Of a DNA stretch of 64,000 nucleotides, positions 8,373 through 15,017 are shown piece by piece (the first letter of the stretch is position 1; each line of letters starts with the position of its first letter). The position numbers and the translations under genes are program-made. The notes under the pieces are model-generated. The model was not told the DNA's origin, ran no database searches, and saw only the letters and a program-made list of their open reading frames with translations. Source of the stretch: JABMMZ01 sp964438995 (lineage in GTDB: Bacteria > Bacteroidota > Bacteroidia > NS11-12g > UBA955); NCBI GenBank assembly GCA_964438995.1, contig CAYTMQ010000003.1:1-64000 (forward strand). The letters are read 5' to 3'.

Positions 8373-8867
8373 CTAAAAGTCGTTGACTGTTTGGTAAAGT
8401 CCTATTTGATGCGACTTTGCAAATATATTGATTTGCTGAAACTCTGCTAACGCTTCACAATAATACCTGCTATAAGGCTTTGCAAAGCCCTCCTTAATCA
8501 TCAATTCATTTAAGCAAGTGCCATCAGGAAGAAACACATAAGCCAGTGTACGGCCAAAAGAATCAATGCTATGAGGCTTTTCCAGTTGGATCGTAACAGA
8601 CGTTCCAACTGGTGCAACTGAGTTCAGAAAATCCTTTGACTTTTTGCCCAACAATAACAGAAGCTGGCCGGGTAAGTGTGTTTCTCTTTCATCCTGTTGC
8701 AGCTTTTTAGACCGTCTTATTTCGGGTGCATCAATGCCCAGGAAACGAATTTCTTCTTCCTGTTTATTGAAAGGATTCACCACAAACAGCCCATCCCCAT
8801 CAACCACTTTAGTGATTTTGAGGTGTGTTTTGATTATTGCTTGTCCGTATGCTTTGAATTGCACCAT
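8373..8867 (-). CDS. Staphylococcal-nuclease-like (SNase/thermonuclease) endonuclease
   Basis: This 164-residue protein matches the single-domain SNase fold, a Ca2+-dependent phosphodiesterase acting on DNA and RNA. Visible motifs are VVDGDG (residues 21-26), IRFLGIDAPE (40-49) and FGRTLAYVFL (104-113). The catalytic Arg41 and Glu49, Ca-binding Asp23/Asp46 and Arg106 equivalents are all present, so it should be active. Most secreted homologues carry a signal peptide; this one has none from the ATG at 8867. It sits at the left margin of the island, divergently from the next gene with a 91-base spacer that must hold both promoters. Confidence 0.85.
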   Translation of the reverse strand: MVQFKAYGQAIIKTHLKITKVVDGDGLFVVNPFNKQEEEIRFLGIDAPEIRRSKKLQQDERETHLPGQLLLLLGKKSKDFLNSVAPVGTSVTIQLEKPHSIDSFGRTLAYVFLPDGTCLNELMIKEGFAKPYSRYYCEALAEFQQINIFAKSHQIGLYQTVNDF

Positions 8868-8958
8868 TTTGCACTTCGTAAACTGCTGTCAATCAATGTA
8901 ATAGAATGTAAATTTGCTAAAGATATTTGAATTTTCAAACTCTTAAAAAAATAGCAAA

Positions 8959-9765
8959 ATGGCAAGACAAACTGGTCTCGTTCGTTACTCCGGCACAATG
9001 GGCGGTGTACGACATTTCAAAATCAGAGGACTGCAAGGCGACTTCGCAGGACTTGTAGGCGGTCCCAATGGTGACCAAATCTTAACTGCTCCCGAATTTG
9101 AACGTACTCGTGAAAACATGAACGAGTTCGGAGGCTGTGCAACAGCCGGTAAATCTGTTCGGGTTGCCCTCTCTCAAATCATTAAGCAAATGAGTGACCC
9201 TCAAATGACAGGTCGCCTCACTGCGATAATGAAAAAAATCAATCTGGAAGATCAGACTGAAGCAAGGGGTTACCGTGCAATTCTGATTTCGCAGCAAAGC
9301 CAGTACCTGAACGGATTTGCGTTTGACAAGAACGTGAGCTTGGAAGGTGTGTTTGTTGCTCCGTTCACTCTGTCCCACACTCCAGGTCGTGACAGTGGTA
9401 CGTTGACCGTTCCGGCTTTTAACCCTGCAAACTTGGTGAATGCTCCTGCTGGTGCAACTCATTTCCGCTTAATCAATGCCTTGGCTTGTGTATCTGATTT
9501 TGCGTACAATGATACTACCGGAGTTTACGAACCGATTGACGCAGCCAATAATGAACTTTCAGACGTTCAGTATTCCGGCTACATTGATTTGTTCTCACCA
9601 GTTGCAACGTCAACTGTTGTAACTGCTACCCTGCCGGGTTCTCCAACCCTTACTGCTGATGCAAGTGTGTTGCAGTGTATCGGTATCGAGTTCTATCAGC
9701 AAGTCGGTTCCAACTATTACCTGTTCAACTCGGGTAATGCGTTGAAGATTCAGGAGATTTTCTAA
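8959..9765 (+). CDS. Conserved Bacteroidota hypothetical protein
   Basis: The 268-residue protein starts MARQTGLVRYSG and has no signal peptide or membrane helix. The sequence is rich in Gly, Ala, Thr and Val, with segments suggestive of beta sandwich (FSPVATSTVVTATLPGSPTLTA). Proteins with this kind of N terminus are familiar as hypotheticals in Bacteroidota genomes, but I know no function. Its DNA is clearly richer in G+C than the host flank. It is a single-gene unit with its own promoter region (8868-8958) and a strong terminator immediately after it. Confidence 0.75.
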   Translation: MARQTGLVRYSGTMGGVRHFKIRGLQGDFAGLVGGPNGDQILTAPEFERTRENMNEFGGCATAGKSVRVALSQIIKQMSDPQMTGRLTAIMKKINLEDQTEARGYRAILISQQSQYLNGFAFDKNVSLEGVFVAPFTLSHTPGRDSGTLTVPAFNPANLVNAPAGATHFRLINALACVSDFAYNDTTGVYEPIDAANNELSDVQYSGYIDLFSPVATSTVVTATLPGSPTLTADASVLQCIGIEFYQQVGSNYYLFNSGNALKIQEIF

Positions 9766-9791
9766 GGATTGAATTATCTGCTCCATTGAAA

Positions 9792-9820
9792 AAGCCTCGG
9801 TTTATCCGGGGCTTTTTTGT
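9792..9820 (+). terminator. Rho-independent terminator of the 268-residue hypothetical gene
   Basis: A nine-pair stem AAGCCTCGG/CCGGGGCTT (one G-T pair) with a TTTAT loop is followed by a run of six T's, 26 bases after the stop codon. Confidence 0.85.
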
Positions 9821-9914
9821 TGGCATACCTGCCAGTATTTTACGCTAAGAGGCGAATCATATTGCCTTCATCCTTGCTTCATGGTCAGGAAAAAGGCGAA
9901 ACAAGCGGAAGCGA

Positions 9915-10340
9915 TTAACGCCTCCGCATGAACTTGTAAAACACTGCCCTTTTTGCATCGGCTATAAGAAGCAGGTTTTGCTTGTATAGCTTTTCAAGCT
10001 GCTGCAACTTTTGAAGGTCGGAAACCATTCGCTGCTCCTTTGGCTCGTTACCGATTGCCTGAGCTGCTGCCTCTGCAAAAATCTTTCTAAACTCATTGAT
10101 GCGTAAAAATGGAATGACTGAGCCGCACAAGTGAGGGTGAAAGGCTTTAGACTGCCAAAGACCGAAACAAAGCCAGTAGAAACGCTTCATTTCTGCTTCG
10201 CTTTCGCAGGACATTACAAAACAGTTTGCGGTTGGATGCTCCAGAGGCTTACCACTATTTAATCCTTTACAGAGAATGAAAAATGAGTGCTGCGGAACTT
10301 CATTTTTGGGGCTGTACGTTTGAATTTTTGCTGACTGCAT
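9915..10340 (-). CDS. Hypothetical protein (resembles the Bacteroidota DUF6943 family)
   Basis: The 141-residue, soluble protein has a conserved-looking core FFILCKGLNSGKPLEHPTANCF, then a region rich in aromatic residues (RFYWLCFGLWQSKAFHPHLCGSVIPFLR) and a basic, helical C terminus ending in KFMRRR. From memory this pattern fits a small family found mostly on mobile elements of Bacteroidota (DUF6943), but I cannot verify that here. No enzyme motif is visible. It points towards the 268-residue hypothetical gene and is preceded by the hairpin-rich spacer. Confidence 0.6.
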   Translation of the reverse strand: MQSAKIQTYSPKNEVPQHSFFILCKGLNSGKPLEHPTANCFVMSCESEAEMKRFYWLCFGLWQSKAFHPHLCGSVIPFLRINEFRKIFAEAAAQAIGNEPKEQRMVSDLQKLQQLEKLYKQNLLLIADAKRAVFYKFMRRR

Positions 10341-10671
10341 ACACGTAGGGATTTAAAATTTTGCTCCGCTACGCTTCGCACACATTTTTAAAAGAAAACA
10401 GAAAAAAAACCGGGAAAAAAAAGAAAAAAGAAAGCCATTTGACAGGGCGGCAAGGGCAAAAAACCAAAAGGAAACGGAATAAATGATAGCCTTGTGCGTT
10501 GGCCTTGTGTTTATGCCGTAGTCTTTTGGTTTTTTATCAGGGTGGGCTTGTGTGTGCCGCCCTAACTTTGCTGCCTTTTTTATTTTTTAAAAGTGGGCTT
10601 CCAAAATATTTTTTGATAAAAAGTGATTTTTCCTCAATTCCGACATATTTATAATAAATAACATTATAACT
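10341..10671. other. 331-base non-coding spacer with an A-rich tract and a long palindrome
   Basis: No convincing ORF is present. An A/G-rich tract at about 10390-10435 precedes a nested palindrome at 10444-10563, which is listed separately. A TTTTGATAAAAAGTG word near 10613 recurs near 11397, linking this spacer to the non-coding region on the other side of the 71-codon gene. Confidence 0.6.
10444..10563. ncRNA. Long nested hairpin (candidate structured RNA or DNA secondary-structure site)
   Basis: Three nested inverted repeats share one centre: AGGGCGGCA (10444-10452) with TGCCGCCCT (10555-10563); AAAAAACCAAAAG (10458-10470) with CTTTTGGTTTTTT (10523-10535), a perfect 13-mer; and ACGGAATAAA (10474-10483) with TTTATGCCGT (10510-10519), one mismatch. 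The apical part contains CTTGTGCGTTGGCC, which recurs exactly at 11771-11784. The fold is clear from sequence. Whether it acts as RNA, origin, recombination site or regulatory element is unknown. Confidence 0.45.
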
Positions 10672-10887
10672 ATGGTTTACAACTACAACAAACAATCAAT
10701 CCTAACTCCATTGGAGAACGGACAACCTCACATTTTTGAGGAGCTTAAAAGGACTATGCAAGACCAAATCAATGAAGGTCATCAAATCAAAATCACCAAT
10801 CAGATTGAAGGATTTCCAATTGAAGATGAAGTATTACTCAGATCCATTCAGGAATTAGATACTTGGTTTGAAGGATACGGATTTTAG
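10672..10887 (+). CDS. Small hypothetical protein (71 residues)
   Basis: MVYNYNKQSILTPLENG… is an acidic small soluble protein with an amphipathic helical middle (FEELKRTMQDQINEGHQIKI). The ATG is preceded by an A/T-rich region and the codons look natural. It has no signal peptide or recognised domain. It lies between two hairpin-rich non-coding segments on the opposite strand to most island genes. Small proteins in such positions on mobile elements are often regulators or antitoxin-like, but nothing in the sequence proves it. Confidence 0.5.
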   Translation: MVYNYNKQSILTPLENGQPHIFEELKRTMQDQINEGHQIKITNQIEGFPIEDEVLLRSIQELDTWFEGYGF

Positions 10888-11043
10888 TGGGTCGGCAATG
10901 GGGTAAACAAGTCGCAGAAAAAATAAAGCATACCGCTGTCAATTGTGCGGTGGGTCAAGGGCAAATGCAATGACGGAACGGAGTGAAGCAAAACGGGTTG
11001 GCTGCTTGGAGTGGCATGAGCAATTTGCTTAGAAGCATTGGCG

Positions 11044-11074
11044 GCTTTTGTAAATTATCAAAACACAAAAGCCA
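11044..11074. repeat. Hairpin GGCTTTTGT/ACAAAAGCC
   Basis: A perfect nine-pair stem (11044-11052 with 11066-11074) surrounds a 13-base A/T loop. Outside it GCATTGG and CCATTGC extend the pairing with mismatches. There is no adjacent gene end for which it would be an obvious terminator. Confidence 0.55.
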
Positions 11075-11425
11075 TTGCAGCGTGGGTTAAGCAAATGCCA
11101 TGACACGGAAAGCCAGTGCGGTTGCTTTGCGAAACGCAGAGAAGGAATTGCTTTTGCCGTGCGGTGCTGAGGTGAGTGAAATGAACGTAGACGAAATGAA
11201 GTGAAGGATAGTGTAGTGAATGAAGAGAAGCGGAATGAACGAAACGCCTGAATGGAATGGAGGCGAAGAGAATGAACTGACCGCAAGCACATGGCCGTAA
11301 AACAAATCATGCTTTGTTTTTTTCTGCACCGCTGAAAGGGTGGCGGGGTGTAGGGGTTCTTCGGGTGGGGTGCGTTGGCAAAAAGCACGGCTTCACTTTT
11401 GATAAAAAGTGCTATGGTGTTGGCT

Positions 11426-11530
11426 ACTTAACATAATGGCGACTTATGTGACAGCCACTGCGTTGGGATGCTTGCATAAGCGTGGGGTGGCTGTGCGAAG
11501 CGAACACATAAGACCGCATTATGTTTAAGT
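11426..11530. ncRNA. 105-base imperfect palindrome (candidate structured element)
   Basis: The arms pair in series: ACTTAACATAATG (11426-11438) with CATTATGTTTAAGT (11517-11530, one bulged T); CTTATGTG (11443-11450) with CACATAAG (11505-11512); ACAGCCAC (11451-11458) with GTGGCTGT (11487-11494). The spacing on the two sides differs by small internal loops. Such a long cruciform-capable element inside a non-coding part of a mobile island is unusual. RNA role, transfer/replication origin or recombination site are all open. Confidence 0.45.
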
Positions 11531-11592
11531 ATGCTTCCGCCAATTTTTATACTGGCATAAGCGGAACGGTGGTGGTGGTTGGAGTGAAGCGT

Positions 11593-11690
11593 CTTTTTGT
11601 TGCTATGCTGGGGTTGGCTTGGCTCTTTGGCTGTGTAGCGAAGCGGAACAGGCAATGTGCCAAAAGCGTGGGGAGCATAGCCACAAAAAG
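11593..11690. ncRNA. 98-base hairpin with a 17-pair stem
   Basis: CTTTTTGTTGCTATGCT (11593-11609) pairs with AGCATAGCCACAAAAAG (11674-11690) with a single mismatch. Inside, CTTTGGC (11625-11631) can pair with GCCAAAAG (11659-11666). It resembles the other two long palindromes of this region in size and G+C content. Confidence 0.45.
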
Positions 11691-11722
11691 TATGACAGTT
11701 AAAAATGGCGGCAACACCATAG

Positions 11723-11762
11723 ATGCAGTGGAAGGGTTGGCATTGTGGGTTAGCCACTGCAT
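11723..11762. repeat. Hairpin ATGCAGTGG/CCACTGCAT
   Basis: A perfect nine-pair stem (11723-11731 with 11754-11762) surrounds a 22-base loop. It lies immediately before the second copy of CTTGTGCGTTGGCC at 11771-11784. Confidence 0.5.
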
Positions 11763-11864
11763 AAGCCGTGCTTGTGCGTTGGCCGGGTGGGTGTAATTCA
11801 TTTCTTACAAACAAAAAGGAGAAGTACCCTATTAGCAAAAGAATAGGGCACTTCAAGTTATCGT

Positions 11865-12725
11865 TCATTTTGCAACCAAATATTGCTTCAGTTCCATTTG
11901 TGTATCATACCCATATCCTTTCAGGTCAGCACCTGCCGACTGAAAAAACATTTCCCAAAACAGTTTTACATTTTCAATCTGTCGTCCTGCAAATGCACCC
12001 GCTTCTTTGGTGCTTGTCGCACCGTAAACCAAAATTCTTACTCCGTGCAAGTCGGGAATTTTGTTCAGGTCTTTTAGTTCGGTTACTTTCCTGTTTACAT
12101 CTTCGTCATTCTGTCTACCAAAGGTGGTAAAGTCTAAAGTCCGTGCAGCGTTTTCGTTCACCATGTCGCTAAAAATTACAATGCAGGTTTCGTATTCGTA
12201 GTTGTCGTTGCCCTGTGCATCGTTCAACAATTTGTCGGTTTTGCTTGTGTAGCTTTTGGCGTTCTGCACTAAACTTTTTGCTTCATTCAAAGCGTTCACA
12301 ATGTCGGTGTAGTTGCCGCAACTTTTACGCTCTTGTCGTTTGGCAATAATCGTTTGGGCAAGTTCGTCTTTCACTGTCTGCAAAAGGTAATGCCTTAATC
12401 TTGCACGGCTGCTGTCTGCGGCATGGTTTACACCGTCCATTTTGTTGCTAAAATCCATTTCAGCAAGGTTAAAACTATAAATTCGTTCCGCTTTGTTCTG
12501 GCTGCAAGCGTCAATAAACTGCACCGTCAGTTTGTCTTTCTCGCCCATGTTGGGCAAAATGGTTTCCTGTATGGTTGTAATATAGCGTTGCATTACATCT
12601 TCAGGCACACTGGTTGAGTTGTCAACCAGCACTATAAAGTTTTTGCGTTTTTCGGTGTTGCACCCCGCAAGTATCAGCAGGGTGCAACTCATCAAAATCA
12701 ATGTTACTTTTTTCATGTTCATCAT
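11865..12725 (-). CDS. vWA-domain lipoprotein
   Basis: The 286-residue protein opens with a lipoprotein signal (ILMSCTLLILAGC, Cys22). A von Willebrand factor A-like domain follows: its first strand NFIVLVDNSTSV carries the metal-binding D-x-S-x-S motif (Asp35, Ser37, Ser39), and a later strand ETCIVIFSDMVNE supplies a second metal-site-like Asp. The C-terminal GVRILVYGATS… is a further core strand. vWA domains bind proteins through a Mg2+ site, so this should be an envelope-anchored adaptor. It is the last gene after the four-TM and transglutaminase-fold genes, 3 bases from the former, so the three probably act together. Confidence 0.8.
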   Translation of the reverse strand: MMNMKKVTLILMSCTLLILAGCNTEKRKNFIVLVDNSTSVPEDVMQRYITTIQETILPNMGEKDKLTVQFIDACSQNKAERIYSFNLAEMDFSNKMDGVNHAADSSRARLRHYLLQTVKDELAQTIIAKRQERKSCGNYTDIVNALNEAKSLVQNAKSYTSKTDKLLNDAQGNDNYEYETCIVIFSDMVNENAARTLDFTTFGRQNDEDVNRKVTELKDLNKIPDLHGVRILVYGATSTKEAGAFAGRQIENVKLFWEMFFQSAGADLKGYGYDTQMELKQYLVAK

Positions 12726-12728
12726 TTT

Positions 12729-13772
12729 TTAATGGTTAAAATGTTCGTTCAGTTGTTTGGCGTGCCCGTTCATTTGCTCTTTGGCAATTATCAAAGTGGG
12801 CTGCACAGGCGTTTGGTGTAATACTTCTTTTTGGTAGCGTTGCACGGCTTCCCTCTCAAAACTGTCGTGGGTTTCGCAAAAGTGTCCTGCAATGTTTTCC
12901 TTCTCTATGCCTTTATTCAAGGTGTAATTTTCCTTGTAAACCTTAAACTCTTGCAACAATGCCCAACGGTCTTGCACTTCACGTTTAAAATGGTCTTCCA
13001 TTTTTTGGTTGTTGGTGGCAATCTTGCTTTCCATTTGTGCAACAGCTTTTTCCGCTTTTGTTATTCGCTTAGTGTTGTTGTAAGGGCTTGTGTAGCGGCT
13101 TCTTTCATCGGCAAGGTAGCCCGCAACCAACGGCAACAACATTCCTGCAAGTGTTACAAACCATGTTACAAAATCATCCCCGTTTCCACCTTCCAACGCA
13201 ATACCTCTAATTTTACACAGGTAGTAAATCACGGCTTCATACGCCACACACAGCAAAGTCAATACGCCTAATTCTAACCAATTTCTCGGTTTGGTCTCTT
13301 CTTGCTTATACATGGGTTTGTTCAAAGCCACAGCAAACCATTTTCTAAAAATGTAAACTCCAAATCCTGTCAGCACTATTGCTATTACTGCGTTTAAGGC
13401 AATCCAACCCCAACCTTTGGGCGTTATCACAGCACTCACGCCAAAGTAATTCAATGCCGCTTCTGCAATAATTCCTACGGTAATCCAAAAGCCCAGTTTT
13501 CTTACCGTGCCTTTTACTTCGTCCCACTCATCTGCATCAACCGTAGCATATTCATACCATTTTGCCAACTTTGCCTTTGTTGTTTTTATGGCTTCAGCCA
13601 ACTTCTTGTTTTGGTTCTTTAGCTTTTCGGCTAAAGCCATTGTGCTTTGCATCAGCCAATTCATTACCTGTGCGGCAAAGCCTTTAATGCCTTCGGCATT
13701 CTTAAACCACTGTTTATACCAAAGCATAAACCAAGTGTAACGTGGTAGCAGGTGTTTTGTAATTGCTTTCAT
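12729..13772 (-). CDS. Membrane protein with four TM helices and coiled-coil segments
   Basis: The 347-residue protein has a basic, amphipathic N-terminal segment (about 1-90, with a coiled-coil-like LAEKLKNQNKKLAEAIKTTKAKLAKW). Predicted membrane helices lie at about 94-113, 121-142, 166-186 and 201-221. A charged cytoplasmic helical tail follows (about 235-347, including QMESKIATNNQKMEDHFKREVQ). No transporter or enzyme motif is visible. Its gene is separated by 3 bases from the vWA lipoprotein gene and by 40 from the transglutaminase-fold gene, so a membrane complex of the three is a reasonable inference. Confidence 0.75.
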   Translation of the reverse strand: MKAITKHLLPRYTWFMLWYKQWFKNAEGIKGFAAQVMNWLMQSTMALAEKLKNQNKKLAEAIKTTKAKLAKWYEYATVDADEWDEVKGTVRKLGFWITVGIIAEAALNYFGVSAVITPKGWGWIALNAVIAIVLTGFGVYIFRKWFAVALNKPMYKQEETKPRNWLELGVLTLLCVAYEAVIYYLCKIRGIALEGGNGDDFVTWFVTLAGMLLPLVAGYLADERSRYTSPYNNTKRITKAEKAVAQMESKIATNNQKMEDHFKREVQDRWALLQEFKVYKENYTLNKGIEKENIAGHFCETHDSFEREAVQRYQKEVLHQTPVQPTLIIAKEQMNGHAKQLNEHFNH

Positions 13773-13812
13773 CTTTTTTCTGTTTTAAATTTTTTAATAA
13801 ATTATTGTTTGT

Positions 13813-14736
13813 TTACTGTGTTATTACTGTTACGGTAGCTCCATTTACAGTAATGGTGGTGCTGCCGCTACCTTTTATTTGGTAGGTAGTGCCGTTAATT
13901 GTTACCGTTGTTGTGCTGCTGCTTGAGCCAACTGTGTTCACATTCCAGTTGTTGCCGTTGTTGTTGGGCTTGGTGGTGTTCCAACCGTTGTTTGGGTAGG
14001 TTGTCTTGCCAATGTTGTTATTGCCGTTCCAAGCATACACATCTTCACGGTTGTATCTGGTAAGTGCTGCGGTTTGCAAAAGCGTTGCTCCAACGTTTCT
14101 GCTGTCGGGTGGCACTACGCCAATGCCCCAACCCTTTTCAGTAGTTTCTATAAAGGCGTATTTCTTGCCGTTGTGCAGGTAGTAGCCGCTGCAGTTGGCA
14201 CAATTTATAGCGGCTGCCATGTGTCCGGGCAGGCTCACTAACAGGGCATCAAAACCAAAGGTTTTAAGCAAGGCAACCGTTAAAGCGGCTTTATCTTCGC
14301 AATCGCCACCTTGCTCTATAAGGGTTTCAATCGGGTATTTCGGGTAATCCCAACCACCATTGTAAGGGTCGCTTTTGTAAGGTATGGCTTGCTGCACAAA
14401 GGCAACAATGTATTCTGCCAATGTAAAACCTGTGTAGCCAAGTTGTTTGGCATCTTCGTCCAATACTTTGGCTACCTGCAATAAGTAAGGGTGGCTGCTA
14501 TGCTCGGAGGCATAGTTTTCTTTGGGCTGCGTTTTTGACAACCCCTTGTAGTAAGTGTAGCTGTTGTAATTAAAAGTAAAGTCGTTGGTAAAAATATACC
14601 CGCCATACTTCCACTGCAAAGTGCGTTTGTAAACGCTGCTTTGTGCCCGTCCTGTAAAAGCACCAAGCAAAATAATCATCAGCAGTTGGCACTTGAGCCA
14701 CGCTGAAACCGTTTTGGTGTAATTAAAATACTTCAT
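13813..14736 (-). CDS. Secreted transglutaminase-fold cysteine peptidase-like protein
   Basis: The 307-residue product has an N-terminal signal peptide (about 1-32, LLMIILLGAFTGRAQ). A transglutaminase-like domain follows with the hallmark GGDCEDKA (Cys146), LVSLPGHMAAAI (His172) and FIETTEKGWGIG (Glu197), so a Cys-His-acid site is intact. Such domains cleave or cross-link peptides in the periplasm. The C terminus (about 240-307) is Asn/Thr/Gly-rich and low-complexity, then a short beta segment (TTTVTINGTTYQIKGSG). A 281-base gap separates it from the receiver-protein operon upstream, so it may begin a separate transcript with the next two genes. Confidence 0.8.
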   Translation of the reverse strand: MKYFNYTKTVSAWLKCQLLMIILLGAFTGRAQSSVYKRTLQWKYGGYIFTNDFTFNYNSYTYYKGLSKTQPKENYASEHSSHPYLLQVAKVLDEDAKQLGYTGFTLAEYIVAFVQQAIPYKSDPYNGGWDYPKYPIETLIEQGGDCEDKAALTVALLKTFGFDALLVSLPGHMAAAINCANCSGYYLHNGKKYAFIETTEKGWGIGVVPPDSRNVGATLLQTAALTRYNREDVYAWNGNNNIGKTTYPNNGWNTTKPNNNGNNWNVNTVGSSSSTTTVTINGTTYQIKGSGSTTITVNGATVTVITQ

Positions 14737-15017
14737 CGTCTTACTTTTTAAGTGAATGAATTTTTCAGAGTGTTTACTACAGGTGGTAAGCCCACAGCCT
14801 CATTCGCTTAAATCGCTTTCTTAGAAGTATTTCAAAGAACGGGTCAAAAATAGAGAGCTAAAAATTATCTCCGATTATTTTATGACTTTGTTTTTCTGTT
14901 TTGTTTTTTCGGTTACAAAAATATTTCCGCCTTCATTATCTGCCATTATCCTGTGTCCCTTTTCTTTGCGTATCGTTTTTCATGGTGCAAGATTACAAAC
15001 ACAAAAATTACCTGATA

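Larger units (their letters stand above)
10888..11864. other. 977-base region without credible genes, dense in inverted repeats
   Basis: Open frames in this stretch encode low-quality proteins rich in Ser, Phe, His or Pro and are not credible. The plus strand carries a purine-biased tract at about 11165-11283 made of degenerate GAATG/GAAGTG-like units, several long hairpins (11044-11074, 11394-11411, 11426-11530, 11593-11690, 11723-11762), and an imperfect repeat GGGTCAAGGGCAAATGCAATGAC (about 10951) / GGGTTAAGCAAATGCCATGAC (about 11084). It is flanked on both sides by copies of CTTGTGCGTTGGCC. Confidence 0.6.

Noticed and set aside
8200..8400. A tRNA gene as the integration target of the island
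   Set aside because: No cloverleaf-forming sequence or tRNA 3' end was seen at either end; the insertion appears to be upstream of a protein gene.
10444..11762. Integron attC-like sites, suggested by the long imperfect palindromes and a CCCTAAC word
   Set aside because: No integron integrase is present, paired core sites in the right spacing are missing, and the palindromes do not separate gene cassettes.
11428..11868. Open frames in the gene-poor region (146, 119, 91, 84 and 80 residues on both strands)
   Set aside because: Their products are rich in Ser, Phe, His and Pro, lack domain-like patterning, overlap each other on both strands and follow the purine bias and palindromes; they look like chance frames.
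14875..14946. Short ORF (23 residues, minus strand) in the 14737-15017 spacer
   Set aside because: It has no recognisable domain or clear start signal and is too short to separate from chance; the spacer is otherwise unremarkable, with no terminator or strong promoter identified.
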